The notes beneath the pieces were generated by a model that worked only from the letters and a program-made list of their open reading frames with translations, was not told where the DNA came from and ran no database searches. A DNA stretch of 64,000 nucleotides, taken from contig NZ_VLLE01000003.1 of the NCBI RefSeq assembly GCF_007830055.1, forward strand, positions 1,054,001 to 1,118,000, given 5' to 3'. A program made the translations under genes and the position numbers. The stretch is from Lacibacter cauensis (lineage in GTDB: Bacteria; Bacteroidota; Bacteroidia; Chitinophagales; Chitinophagaceae). Positions 25,896 to 35,058 of the stretch are shown here, piece by piece (positions within the stretch are counted from its first letter, which is position 1; each line of letters starts with the position of its first letter).

Positions 25896-25982
25896 GTTGC
25901 AGGTTACAGGTTGCTTGTTTCAGGTAATATAATTTAAATTACATGTTTCCTGACCTGTAACAGGAAACATGTAACCTGCAAC
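25896..25982. repeat. Nested intergenic inverted repeats
   Basis: Outer perfect 13-bp arms GTTGCAGGTTACA (25896-25908) and TGTAACCTGCAAC (25970-25982). Inside lies a second pair, ACATGTTTCCTG (25941-25952) and CAGGAAACATGT (25961-25972), which overlaps the right outer arm, so the two foldings exclude each other. It fills the glmS-DUF4954 gap. Confidence 0.7.
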
Positions 25983-25985
25983 AAA

Positions 25986-27821
25986 CTATTCAACCGTTAC
26001 ACTCTTTGCAAGATTTCTCGGTTTATCTACATCAAATCCTTTGGCTACACCAATGTAATAAGAGAGTAGCTGTAGCGGAATTACACTCAGCATCGGCGCT
26101 ACAATTTCATCAGCTTCCGGCACATACATCATGTCGTTACTCATCGAAGGAATCACTTCATCATTTTCTGTTACCACTGCAATTACCTGTCCTTTACGTG
26201 CTTTAATTTCCTGGATATTGCTCACTACTTTTTCATAGTACGCATCTTTTGTTGCGACAAATACAACAGGCAGTTTTTCATCCACTAATGCAATCGGTCC
26301 GTGTTTCATTTCTGCAGCCGGGTAACCTTCGGCATGGATGTACGAAATTTCTTTCAGCTTCAATGCGCCTTCCAATGCTACCGGGAAATTGTATCCACGA
26401 CCAAGATATAAGAAGTCGCTGGCGTCTTTATACTTCAAACCAATCGCTTTCACCTCGTCTGCTCTTTCAAGTAAGGTTTTTACTTTTTCAGGTACGGCAT
26501 GCAGTTCGTTTAAGAGTTGCATGTAACGTTCGTGTGTAATGGTTCCTTTTTCAATGGCAATCTTCAACGCTACCATTGTTAATACTGCTAACTGAGCCGT
26601 AAATGCTTTGGTACTGGCCACACCAATTTCCGGTCCTGCATGTGTGTAAGCACCTGCATGCGATAAACGTGCAATGGAACTGCCCACCACATTCACCACA
26701 CCAAAAATAAACGCACCTTGTTCTTTTGCTTTGTCAATCGCCACAATGGTATCTGCTGTTTCGCCGCTTTGCGAAATAGCAATGATCACATCTCCTTTGT
26801 TGATAACAGGATTACGGTAGCGGAACTCGCTTGCATATTCCACTTCAACAGGAATACGACAGAGCTCTTCAAAAATATATTCTGCTACAAGACCTGCATG
26901 CCAGCTGGTGCCGCAAGCAATCATCACAATGCGTTGTGCGTTTTTCAACTGCTCAATATTGTTCTCTACACCGGCCATGGTAATGCGGCCGCTTTGTGCA
27001 TCTAAACGGCCACGTAAACAATCCTCAATGGTATGTGGTTGCTCATTAATTTCTTTGATCATGAAATGATCGTAACCGCCTTTTTCAATGGCAGCTAATT
27101 CAAGATCGAGCTTTTGAATATAGGGTGTAATTTTTTCGTTGCCGAGATTCTTCAGAATCAGTTCATCGGCTTTTACAATCGCCAGTTCGTAATCGTTTAC
27201 ATACACTACTTCTTTGGTGTATTCAATAATGGGCGATGCATCACTGGCCAGAAAATGTTCGTTCTTACCAATACCAATTACCAACGGACTTCCTTTACGG
27301 GCAGCAATAATGGTATCAGGATCATCTTCATCAATTAATAAAATAACATACGCACCCACCACACGACGTAAAGCAATACGTACAGCTTCTTCGAGCGGGC
27401 ATTCGTTGTTTGTTTTGATGTCTTCAATAAAGTTGAGGAGAACTTCGGTATCAGTATCGCTTTTGAACGTGTATCCTTTTTTCAATAATTCGTTTTTGAT
27501 AGATACATAGTTTTCAATGATGCCATTGTGGATCATGGCCAGCTTGCCGCTTTTTGATTGATGAGGGTGCGCATTGCGGTCGCTGGGTTCGCCATGTGTT
27601 GCCCAACGTGTGTGACCAATGCCAATATTCGATTGAATGTCTTTACCAATAACTTCTTCTTCGAGCTGGGCAACCTTGCCTTTCTTTTTATAGACGTTTA
27701 ATCCGTGGTTTAACAACGCTACACCGGCACTGTCGTAACCCCGGTATTCCAGTCGTTTCAAACCTTTTAATACAATAGGATAGGCCTCTCTTGACCCTAT
27801 ATAGCCAACGATTCCGCACAT
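25986..27821 (-). CDS. glmS: Glutamine--fructose-6-phosphate aminotransferase
   Basis: Makes glucosamine 6-phosphate from fructose 6-phosphate and glutamine, the first step to peptidoglycan and LPS amino sugars. Cys2 of M-C-G-I-V-G-Y is the glutaminase nucleophile, with the R-G-Y-D-S-A-G and T-R-W-A-T-H-G-E-P motifs. Two SIS isomerase domains follow (A-C-G-T-S-W-H-A-G and S-Q-S-G-E-T-A-D-T), ending A-K-S-V-T-V-E. The length, 611 aa, is standard. A TATTTTTG box on the minus strand lies about 32 bases before the ATG. No glmS ribozyme is present in the short leader. Confidence 0.96.
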   Translation of the reverse strand: MCGIVGYIGSREAYPIVLKGLKRLEYRGYDSAGVALLNHGLNVYKKKGKVAQLEEEVIGKDIQSNIGIGHTRWATHGEPSDRNAHPHQSKSGKLAMIHNGIIENYVSIKNELLKKGYTFKSDTDTEVLLNFIEDIKTNNECPLEEAVRIALRRVVGAYVILLIDEDDPDTIIAARKGSPLVIGIGKNEHFLASDASPIIEYTKEVVYVNDYELAIVKADELILKNLGNEKITPYIQKLDLELAAIEKGGYDHFMIKEINEQPHTIEDCLRGRLDAQSGRITMAGVENNIEQLKNAQRIVMIACGTSWHAGLVAEYIFEELCRIPVEVEYASEFRYRNPVINKGDVIIAISQSGETADTIVAIDKAKEQGAFIFGVVNVVGSSIARLSHAGAYTHAGPEIGVASTKAFTAQLAVLTMVALKIAIEKGTITHERYMQLLNELHAVPEKVKTLLERADEVKAIGLKYKDASDFLYLGRGYNFPVALEGALKLKEISYIHAEGYPAAEMKHGPIALVDEKLPVVFVATKDAYYEKVVSNIQEIKARKGQVIAVVTENDEVIPSMSNDMMYVPEADEIVAPMLSVIPLQLLSYYIGVAKGFDVDKPRNLAKSVTVE

Positions 27822-27852
27822 GTTAATCAGTAGTTTGTTTGTTGCAAAGATG

Positions 27853-27860
27853 CAAAAATA
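27853..27860 (-). promoter_or_regulatory. -7 box of glmS
   Basis: The minus strand reads TATTTTTG (plus CAAAAATA), matching TAnnTTTG, 31 bases before the ATG. No TTG at ideal spacing was found. Confidence 0.4.
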
Positions 27861-28013
27861 TAGCTATGGATGGGGGATAAATTTCTCACTTGGAAAAGCA
27901 GCTTTTTACAGCTTTCACATTTCTTTATTAATCGTACAAGCGGTTGCTGCATCATATACGTGAAGAGAGGTAACAATTGAGGCGATTGGTTGATCTGCTA
28001 AAAAGAAAGGATC

Positions 28014-28304
28014 ATGAACAACAACATTCACATTGCCGCTACACTCGACAGTCTGGAACTGTTAGAAAACCTGGTTGAACAATTGGCTTACCGCCGTTTC
28101 GATCTTGGGTATGGTTTACAACGTGTACCTGTTGACAGCGAAGCGTTGGAAACATCTTCTTCCACTATTTATCTCAGCGGTACCATTTTGCTGAACAATG
28201 AGCAGGAGCAGTTTCATATTCCTTTTATCACCAGTTTTTTGTTTACCTGTGTAAAGGGTGGGGATGGTATTTATAAACTGGCATGGAGCACATCATTGTC
28301 ATAA
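28014..28304 (+). CDS. Small hypothetical protein
   Basis: A 96-residue protein of unknown function, without signal peptide or membrane segment. It has a helical N-terminus (L-D-S-L-E-L-L-E-N-L-V-E-Q-L-A) and a strand-rich second half. Evidence that it is real is an isolated frame, a purine-rich AAAGAAAGGATC stretch ahead of the ATG, and a strong terminator just after the stop. Codon use resembles its neighbours. No domain recognised. Confidence 0.55.
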   Translation: MNNNIHIAATLDSLELLENLVEQLAYRRFDLGYGLQRVPVDSEALETSSSTIYLSGTILLNNEQEQFHIPFITSFLFTCVKGGDGIYKLAWSTSLS

Positions 28305-28306
28305 AA

Positions 28307-28337
28307 AAAATGCCCCGGTTAACCGGGGCATTTTTTT
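28307..28337. terminator. Bidirectional intrinsic terminator
   Basis: TGCCCCGGTT (28311-28320) and AACCGGGGCA (28321-28330) form a perfect palindrome flanked by an A-run on the left and a T-run on the right. It serves the small plus-strand gene and the convergent PBP1A gene. Confidence 0.9.
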
Positions 28338-28338
28338 A

Positions 28339-30711
28339 TCAGTTATTTTTTTTGCGGAAGGGCCACCACTTTTTCTTTGTTGTATCCGCAGCACGTTTGT
28401 TTTTATCTGTTGCTGCATCTTTCTTCGGCTCTTGTTTTTTATCGTCTTGCTTTTTTGCTTCCTGTAACACTTTGTTTTCTTCGTTGATCTGCGATTCCGG
28501 TCCAAGCGTTGGATCGGGTGTTAACTGCAGATCGTTATAGTCTGATGATGTTCCATTACCTGCATCCGGATTTTCTGCATCGGGTTCGTTACGGTATTTA
28601 TCGGCAAAGTTTTCAAAGTCCATAAAGGTTTCCACCTTCATACTTTCCGGTTGTACAAACTTTGCATCTCTGGATATGCCCAATGTTTTATCGCTTTGTA
28701 CACGATCCATAAAGTAACCCCAGATAGGCAGTGCTGTACGGTTACCTTCGCCCACCATTTTCAGGAAAGGATCATCGCAACCAACCCAGCCGCCGGCTAA
28801 TAACTGTGGCGTGTAACCGATAAACCAGGTATCGGTATTATCGTTGGTTGTACCTGTTTTACCCGCAATTTCTCCGGTTAAACCCATACCACGCAAACGT
28901 CGGCCGGTACCAATATCAATTACACCCTGCATCATTTTCACCATTGTAAATGCAGCCGATTCGCTCAGCACCACTTTTTGTTCGGGTGCGTATGATTGTA
29001 AGATATTACCGTTACGATCTTCAATGCGTGTGATAAAGATGGGTTGCGTGGTCATGCCATTCGTGGGGAACATGGTATAAGCCTGCATCATTTCAAACAC
29101 ACTTATTTCTGCAGCACCTAATGCAATGGAAGGATAGGGAGGCATTTCACTGGTAATACCTGTGCTTTTGGCAAACGTAATAACCGGTTTTACACCAAAC
29201 TGATTCATCAAGTAAGCCGCACCGGGGTTTTTCGAAAACGCTAAACAGATAGCCATTGGTCCGCCGGTTCCTGTAATGATTTTTCCACCAAGATTAATCG
29301 GTCCGCTTGGTAAGGGCGTTTCAGGTGTAAAACCATTTTCAACTGCATACGCATACAGGATCGGTTTAAAGGTTGAACCTACCTGGCGTTTGGTATTAGG
29401 ATTAACGTGATCGTATTTAAAGTTTTTAAAGTTTACACCGCCAACCCATGCTTTTACTTCGCCGGTAAACGGATCCATTGCCATAAAACCGGTTTGAATG
29501 ATCATACGGTGATAACGAATGGAATCAAACGGTGTCATGATCGTATCTGTTTCACGTTTGCTGTTCCAGGCAAATACCTTCATCTTCGTTTTTGTTTCGA
29601 ACGCTTTGCGGATCTCCTCTTCGCTTGCGCCTGCCTGTTCCATCTTGCGCCAGCGATCACTTTCCTTCATGGCACGTTCCAGAATTTTTTCGTGTCCTTT
29701 CCAGATGCTGTTGGTTTTTATCCAGGGTAAGGTCCAGTAGTTTTTCTGCAATGCACTCATGTGCTTCGATACTGCTTCTTCGGCATACAACTGCATACGT
29801 GGATTGATGGTGGTATAAATTTTTAAACCATCCCTGTAAATATTATAGTTGTCTCCGTTTGGCTTGGTATGTTCTTTCGCCCACTTCTTCATAAAATCAC
29901 GCAACACATCACGGAAGTAGGGGGCAAGACCTGTACTTTCATCGAGCTTTTTATATTTTAAGTTGATGGGTTTGCTCTTCAACGATTCACCGTCACTCTC
30001 CGAAACAAATTTATTCCGCACCATATCGTTAATTACAGCATTGCGTTTTTGCATAGCACGTGGAGGAAACAAACGAGGATTGTAAGCATACGGTGCGTTT
30101 ACCATACCAATGAGCAATGCTGCTTCATCAACTGTAACAAGCGCCGGTTCTTTCTGGAAAAATGTTTTGGATGCGTTGCGGATACCAAACACGTTGTCGC
30201 TATACTCAACCGTGTTGAGGTAGAGTGCTATAATTTCATCTTTGGTAAAGTTGCGTTCCAGCTTTACAGCAATAATCCACTCCTGAATTTTTTGAAACAG
30301 CCGGCGTACTTTATTTTTTGCACGACCACCAAACAGGTTCAATGCCAACTGTTGGGTAATAGTACTGCCACCACCATCACTACCAAGCTTTACGACAGCT
30401 CTTGCCAGTGAACGGCCATCAATACCGGAGTGATCATAAAAGCGTTCATCCTCGGCCGCAACCAACGCTTTTACAATGTTGGGCGAAATGTCTTTGTACT
30501 CTACATTGGTTCTGTCTTCAAGATAAAACTTACCCATCATGGTTCCATCGGAAGCAATCACCTCACTGGCAAGTGAAGCCGAAGGATTTTCGAGTTCCTC
30601 CAGCGATGGCATTTTACCTAACAAACCAAAATTGGCTCCAACTACAATTACCACAAATAAGCCAATGCAGATAAAAAATGCACGCCAGAGATATTTGATG
30701 GGTGTACGCAT
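28339..30711 (-). CDS. Penicillin-binding protein 1A (bifunctional transglycosylase/transpeptidase)
   Basis: Polymerises and cross-links peptidoglycan. One N-terminal membrane helix (about 10-28) is followed by the GT51 transglycosylase domain with E-D-E-R-F-Y-D-H-S-G-I-D, G-G-S-T-I-T-Q-Q-L and Y-L-N-T-V-E-Y. The transpeptidase domain has V-G-S-T-F-K (active Ser and Lys) and a late G-K-T-G-T-T motif. The C-terminal 70 residues are low-complexity and very rich in Lys, Asp and Gln, ending W-W-P-F-R-K-K-N-N. The length (790 aa) is normal for class A PBPs. It is convergent with the small gene upstream and shares its terminator. Confidence 0.93.
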   Translation of the reverse strand: MRTPIKYLWRAFFICIGLFVVIVVGANFGLLGKMPSLEELENPSASLASEVIASDGTMMGKFYLEDRTNVEYKDISPNIVKALVAAEDERFYDHSGIDGRSLARAVVKLGSDGGGSTITQQLALNLFGGRAKNKVRRLFQKIQEWIIAVKLERNFTKDEIIALYLNTVEYSDNVFGIRNASKTFFQKEPALVTVDEAALLIGMVNAPYAYNPRLFPPRAMQKRNAVINDMVRNKFVSESDGESLKSKPINLKYKKLDESTGLAPYFRDVLRDFMKKWAKEHTKPNGDNYNIYRDGLKIYTTINPRMQLYAEEAVSKHMSALQKNYWTLPWIKTNSIWKGHEKILERAMKESDRWRKMEQAGASEEEIRKAFETKTKMKVFAWNSKRETDTIMTPFDSIRYHRMIIQTGFMAMDPFTGEVKAWVGGVNFKNFKYDHVNPNTKRQVGSTFKPILYAYAVENGFTPETPLPSGPINLGGKIITGTGGPMAICLAFSKNPGAAYLMNQFGVKPVITFAKSTGITSEMPPYPSIALGAAEISVFEMMQAYTMFPTNGMTTQPIFITRIEDRNGNILQSYAPEQKVVLSESAAFTMVKMMQGVIDIGTGRRLRGMGLTGEIAGKTGTTNDNTDTWFIGYTPQLLAGGWVGCDDPFLKMVGEGNRTALPIWGYFMDRVQSDKTLGISRDAKFVQPESMKVETFMDFENFADKYRNEPDAENPDAGNGTSSDYNDLQLTPDPTLGPESQINEENKVLQEAKKQDDKKQEPKKDAATDKNKRAADTTKKKWWPFRKKNN

Positions 30712-30796
30712 ATTCGAATTTTAAAAGCTGAATTATTGCAAATTCAGTACCAGACAAATCTATAACAATTAAAGGAGTGCAACTGTCGTAAAAAAA

Positions 30797-33700
30797 CTAA
30801 AATTTATCTTTGATGTGCTGCTGCAGGAAGAGCCTGTATTCTTCCATATTCTTCCTGGTTTTGAGTAGTTCGAGGTTCCGTTCTGATATAACGATAAACT
30901 TATATTTCGACTCGGTCAACCAGGGAATAATCTGCCTTGCATTCTTCTTCCATTCGTCCATATAACCCATGGCGATGGTTACATCGGAGAACATGCCCAT
31001 TTCCATCCACAGGGTTTCTTTATCGGCATCGTTTACTTTCAAGCCAATTGTTTCGCCACTGTGCGAAGCGTTGTTATACCGCTGAAACGCATTCTTTGCT
31101 TCGCTGATGTACACAGGGTCTACCTGGTCGAAATAAATTAGCACCGTATAAGGTTCGTTGGAATTATAGATATAGGCGGTTTCAACTTTCACCTCTTTCA
31201 TAGGTTTAAGCGTAGTGGTATCTTTTGCTGTTTTTGGATTGATGCCGATTTTACTTGCATTATTCCGGTCGGTTTTTTCTACTTCCGTTTTTTGTACGGG
31301 TGCTGCCGGTCGTGTAATGTTGGCGTTGTTTTGTGTTGGCTGATTACCGGTTACAATCTTATTATCCTGTTGTTTTTTATCCTGAACGATCTTGTTCACC
31401 TTCGGGCCCTCATCGAACGGAATAACAATACTGTCTTCTGTTTGGCGAACAATATTGGTGCGTGTAAGATAATCTTCAATTTCAGCTCTTCTGCTCACCA
31501 CATCCTTCATTACGGCTGCTTTGTCGGCCATGGGCGAACCGGGGAAATTGCGTTCGAGATTGGTGAGTGTTACAATAGCAACACTATCGTTTTTTTGTTT
31601 GATGTGGTACAACGCTTCAATGTAGAGCAACTGCGGCGTCCAGTATGAATTGCCATAAACAGAATCGGCAAGTTTTTTCTGTTGTGCTGCTTCATCGAAC
31701 TTACCGGAGATGAAGAGATCGTATACTCGTTCGTACACAATTGTTTTTTCATCTTTTCCCGGCTTCACAGGATTGTTGGCGGCAGTTATTTTCTGCACAG
31801 GATCGCCATTGGGATATTTCTTTTTCAACTCCTGTTGAAAGTAGGCAGCCCGTTGTTTATCGCCCAGCTTATTGTAGCAATAGAATAATTCAAACAACAC
31901 TTCTTCTTCCTTTTCGTAATTGCCGAAACGCTTCCACAGTTCTTCAAACACCGCAGCAGCCTGGGCATAATCTTCCAGTTGATTTTTGTAGATCTGTCCC
32001 TGTTCAAATAAGGATTCAGCAATTTTTTTATTCGATGCCAACACCTGTTCTTCGGTGAGCGGCAAACGGGATTTCAGACCATCAACTGTTAATTCATCCG
32101 ATGGAATAGTATTAGGATCGATGCTGTTTTCATCACCAGGTCTCACATCGGCCTGCGGTTTATTGTTGTTGGCGAAAGAGGCTGTGGCATCAACAGCACT
32201 TTGCCTGCGCCAGTTATCGATATTCGGACGATTGCCCCATTTCGCTTTAAACTCATTAAATCCTTTTGCCTTTTGTGATGCATTATAAAAATACCAGCTG
32301 TTACCACTGCCGGCGTTGGTAAACAAAGGCGTATTGACATCCTGCGGATTACCTGTAAGCACAGCAGGTGTGTAGGCCATTTCTTCTTTCAGCCCTCTTT
32401 CCCGGCGCAGCTTTCTTGCAAGGGAACGCAGGTAACTGTCCATTTCTTTCTCTGGCATTTTTGCTACAGTCTGCAAACTGTCCTGCTGTTTTACAACGGT
32501 AATTAATTGCACCAGTTGTTTCAACAGTTGTTGTTTGTTTTGCAGCTGCACACTCTGTTCGGCAAATGCAGGGTCGTTCAAATTAGCACTGTCGAGCGAT
32601 GAGGAGGCGAGTATATAATCTCTGCGGCGATACGCCAGTTCGGATAACTGTACAAACGCCTGATTTTTTACGGAGGGGTTTTCAGTTTGGTAAGTAACAC
32701 TGCGCTTCAGCAAATTCATGGCTTGTGTGGTATCGCCTTTTTGCAATGCTGCGTTGGCAGCAGCATAAAACAATACATCTTCATATCCATCAAAACGTTC
32801 TTTCTTCGATAGTTTCAACAGGTCAGCCAATGTTTCATCCATTGTTGCAGTTGCGCCTTCTTTCTTTACCAGCTGCGCTTCGTAAATGCGTGCATGGATG
32901 TACAATACAGGATCAGTTGTATGCGCTTTTGCTTTGTTGAAATAGTCTGATGCAAGATCGGGTTGATTGGTTTTTGCATACAGCTGCGCCAGCAAATATT
33001 CCCAACGGGCTAATTCTGTTTTATCGGCTGCTTCGCTCAATGCGTTCTTTAAGTAAAAAGCGGTACTGTCCCATTGCTCTTGCTTGTAAAAAGAATAGGC
33101 CTGTACTTCGTTTAATTTGCCGTGCAAGCGTTTCGGAAAGGTGGGATCTTTTTTCAGCAGATTCACTAAGCTGTACGTTTCCGGAAAAAGATTATCCTCT
33201 GCATACGTACGGGCCAGCCACAGCAAGGCATCGTTTCGGCTGGGTGCTTTGGTAAAGGCTCGGTGCAGCAAACTGTTTTTTTCTTTGGTGGCAATGTTGA
33301 GATCGCCTTTGGTAGAGCGATCGTTGGCACCAACTACAATAATGTATTCGTCTTTTCCTTTCGGGAAAAAGTTATAATTAATGAACTGAAAGATGCGGTA
33401 AGCCGAATCGTATTTCTGCCAGTAGTAATAACTTTTACCAATCAGCAGGTACATATCGTCGATATAGCTGTTGCGCAAATCGTGCAGTACAATACCGGCA
33501 GTGGCTTTGTAAATCACCGAATCCAGTTCGGCCGAATCGGCAGCGGTAATGTTGGTTGAATAATTATAGAAAGGAAGCAGCTGCGTATAATCATCCCTGT
33601 GACTTGCCTTTGCCCTTTCAAGGATGGCATTTATTTTATTGGTAGCGTTATAATAAAAGTTATAATGCGTTACCGTGCTCTGGTAAATTTTACGGGGTAG

Positions 33701-33865
33701 TGTAAACTTTTTTTCATCGGTTTTTTCCGAACCCAATGTTTTGTTCTCGTATTTTTTGGGTTTTACCAGCGGCAATGTAAAATCGGGTTGTGCCGATGCA
33801 GAAAAGCAGCCCAGCAGGAACAAGAAGAAGAACAGTCGGAATTTTGGTACAAGAATTGGCTGCAT
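30797..33865 (-). CDS. Large TPR protein, SprE/PorW-like (type IX secretion/gliding accessory)
   Basis: An exported TPR-rich protein of 1,022 aa. The start at 33865 gives the signal sequence M-Q-P-I-L-V-P-K-F-R-L-F-F-F-L-F-L-L-G-C; the Cys could be lipidated. A longer frame begins with a TTG at 33907 that overlaps a TATTTTTG box and is rejected. After S-T-V-T-H-Y-N-F-Y-Y-N-A come many tetratricopeptide helices, a low-complexity linker (about 870-920) and a C-terminal SPOR-like domain (D-V-T-I-A-M-G-Y-M-D-E-W, then F-I-V-I-S-E-R-N-L). This order resembles SprE/PorW of the type IX secretion system. Homology is by pattern and should be treated as probable. Confidence 0.62.
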   Translation of the reverse strand: MQPILVPKFRLFFFLFLLGCFSASAQPDFTLPLVKPKKYENKTLGSEKTDEKKFTLPRKIYQSTVTHYNFYYNATNKINAILERAKASHRDDYTQLLPFYNYSTNITAADSAELDSVIYKATAGIVLHDLRNSYIDDMYLLIGKSYYYWQKYDSAYRIFQFINYNFFPKGKDEYIIVVGANDRSTKGDLNIATKEKNSLLHRAFTKAPSRNDALLWLARTYAEDNLFPETYSLVNLLKKDPTFPKRLHGKLNEVQAYSFYKQEQWDSTAFYLKNALSEAADKTELARWEYLLAQLYAKTNQPDLASDYFNKAKAHTTDPVLYIHARIYEAQLVKKEGATATMDETLADLLKLSKKERFDGYEDVLFYAAANAALQKGDTTQAMNLLKRSVTYQTENPSVKNQAFVQLSELAYRRRDYILASSSLDSANLNDPAFAEQSVQLQNKQQLLKQLVQLITVVKQQDSLQTVAKMPEKEMDSYLRSLARKLRRERGLKEEMAYTPAVLTGNPQDVNTPLFTNAGSGNSWYFYNASQKAKGFNEFKAKWGNRPNIDNWRRQSAVDATASFANNNKPQADVRPGDENSIDPNTIPSDELTVDGLKSRLPLTEEQVLASNKKIAESLFEQGQIYKNQLEDYAQAAAVFEELWKRFGNYEKEEEVLFELFYCYNKLGDKQRAAYFQQELKKKYPNGDPVQKITAANNPVKPGKDEKTIVYERVYDLFISGKFDEAAQQKKLADSVYGNSYWTPQLLYIEALYHIKQKNDSVAIVTLTNLERNFPGSPMADKAAVMKDVVSRRAEIEDYLTRTNIVRQTEDSIVIPFDEGPKVNKIVQDKKQQDNKIVTGNQPTQNNANITRPAAPVQKTEVEKTDRNNASKIGINPKTAKDTTTLKPMKEVKVETAYIYNSNEPYTVLIYFDQVDPVYISEAKNAFQRYNNASHSGETIGLKVNDADKETLWMEMGMFSDVTIAMGYMDEWKKNARQIIPWLTESKYKFIVISERNLELLKTRKNMEEYRLFLQQHIKDKF

Positions 33866-33904
33866 GCAGGCGTTTACTTGTTTTTTTTTATAACTCAATA
33901 CGGT

Positions 33905-33912
33905 CAAAAATA
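33905..33912 (-). promoter_or_regulatory. -7 box of the SprE/PorW-like gene
   Basis: The minus strand reads TATTTTTG, matching TAnnTTTG, about 40 bases before the ATG at 33865, and covers the upstream TTG that begins the longest frame. Confidence 0.4.
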
Positions 33913-33989
33913 TTTTAATTCGGGGTAAAATAGGGAAGAAATTCTTTTTTTACCCTTGGTAAACAGTAAATTTAGCCCTCATTTACGCT

Positions 33990-34391
33990 ATGGCAAAACG
34001 AATTGATGCAGAAAGTACGTTGAAACGATTACGAAACCGTTACCGTTTGGTGGTGATGAACGATGATACGTACGAGGAAGTGGTGACGTTTAAATTATCC
34101 AGGTTGAGCGTTTATATTACTCTTAGCACCATTTTTGTATTATTAGTGGGGCTTACGGTAGCGCTGATTACGTTTACCAACCTCAAATATTATTTACCGG
34201 GGTATGGTTCGCAAAGTCAGCGGAAGGAGTTGATCTTTTATAAAACCAAAATTGATTCGTTAGAGAAATCGATGTTGTATAAAGATCAGTATCTTGAAAA
34301 CCTGAAAAAAGTGTTATCGGGCGATGTGAAAACAACTGTGTTAGATACTGCTACCTTAAAAATACCGGAAGTAGAACGATCAACGCAATAA
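33990..34391 (+). CDS. M23-peptidase-like membrane stalk lacking the peptidase domain
   Basis: A 133-residue bitopic protein: a cytoplasmic head (R-Y-R-L-V-V-M-N-D-D-T-Y-E-E-V-V-T-F-K-L), one membrane helix (about 40-63), the motif L-K-Y-Y-L-P-G-Y-G, and a short coiled coil ending in a V-L-S-G-D-V segment. This is the N-terminal part of the common Bacteroidota M23 endopeptidases of about 300 aa, but here the frame stops before any LytM domain. It lies 12 bases before a bactofilin gene. M23 proteins next to bactofilins are a known pairing, so it probably anchors the bactofilin rather than cutting murein. Confidence 0.72.
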   Translation: MAKRIDAESTLKRLRNRYRLVVMNDDTYEEVVTFKLSRLSVYITLSTIFVLLVGLTVALITFTNLKYYLPGYGSQSQRKELIFYKTKIDSLEKSMLYKDQYLENLKKVLSGDVKTTVLDTATLKIPEVERSTQ

Positions 34392-34403
34392 AAACCAACG
34401 CAT

Positions 34404-34841
34404 ATGTTCAACAGCAAATCCAGTTCCTCGGAAAAAGAGTACGCAACAGGTGTGGCTACCATAGTGGCACAGGGTACCGAAATTAAAGGTAACATCAGCG
34501 CTAAAGGCGATATTCGGGTTGATGGCACATTGGTGGGCAACCTCACCACTTCTTCCAAAGTATTAGTAGGCCCTTCGGGCAAAATTACCGGCGATGTAAT
34601 TGCACAACAAGCCGATGTGTTGGGTGCAATTACCGGCACTATTAAAGTTACCGAGCTGTTGTACCTGAAAGGCAGCTGCCAGATTAATGGAAATATTTAT
34701 GCCGGTCAGTTACAGGTAGATGCAACTGCTTCCTTTAACGGCGAATGCCACATGGGAGCAGAAGCTGTATCGAAAGCACCACTGGCAAACGTGGTAGATA
34801 TTGCGAAAGACCAGGTACATGCAGCAGCAAACGACCAATAA
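34404..34841 (+). CDS. Bactofilin (polymer-forming cytoskeletal protein)
   Basis: A 145-residue bactofilin. The central beta-helix domain (about 20-115) has the repeated pattern V-A-Q-G-T-E-I-K-G-N-I-S-A-K-G-D-I-R-V-D-G, then L-V-G-P-S-G-K-I-T-G-D-V, then A-G-Q-L-Q-V-D-A-T-A, flanked by unstructured tails. Bactofilins form nucleotide-free filaments at the membrane that position cell-wall enzymes. It is 12 bases downstream of the M23-like stalk, and the atpZ start codon lies inside its 3' end. Confidence 0.92.
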   Translation: MFNSKSSSSEKEYATGVATIVAQGTEIKGNISAKGDIRVDGTLVGNLTTSSKVLVGPSGKITGDVIAQQADVLGAITGTIKVTELLYLKGSCQINGNIYAGQLQVDATASFNGECHMGAEAVSKAPLANVVDIAKDQVHAAANDQ

Positions 34842-35058
34842 GGATCCTAAAAAATATAAAAGCACTTCGGCTTATTTGCTGGAGTATTCAGGTTTAGCTA
34901 TGCAGATTATGGCGGCGCTTGGTATTGCCGTTTTTCTTGGAATAAAAACAGATGGCTGGCTGAACCTGAATTTTCATTTATTTGCATTTGTGTTGCCCGT
35001 GCTGGTTATAACAGGTTTGCTTGTGCGGGTAGTTAAAGACACATCGAAGAAGAAATGA
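34819..35058 (+). CDS. atpZ: AtpZ/AtpI-family F1Fo ATP synthase accessory protein
   Basis: A 79-residue membrane protein with two helices (L-A-M-Q-I-M-A-A-L-G-I-A-V-F-L-G and F-A-F-V-L-P-V-L-V-I-T-G-L-L) separated by the K-T-D-G-W-L-N loop, matching AtpZ. In other bacteria it assists ATP synthase assembly or ion supply. The start at 34819 lies 23 bases inside the bactofilin gene, implying translational coupling. No atpB or other synthase gene follows, which is odd since atpZ usually heads the atp cluster. Confidence 0.78.
   Translation: MQQQTTNKDPKKYKSTSAYLLEYSGLAMQIMAALGIAVFLGIKTDGWLNLNFHLFAFVLPVLVITGLLVRVVKDTSKKK

Noticed and set aside
27822-27900. A glmS ribozyme in the glmS leader
   Set aside because: The leader is only about 25 bases and carries no recognisable ribozyme core.
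33866-33907. Longer N-terminus of the SprE/PorW-like protein from a TTG at 33907
   Set aside because: The TTG lies inside a TATTTTTG promoter box; the ATG at 33865 begins a proper signal peptide.
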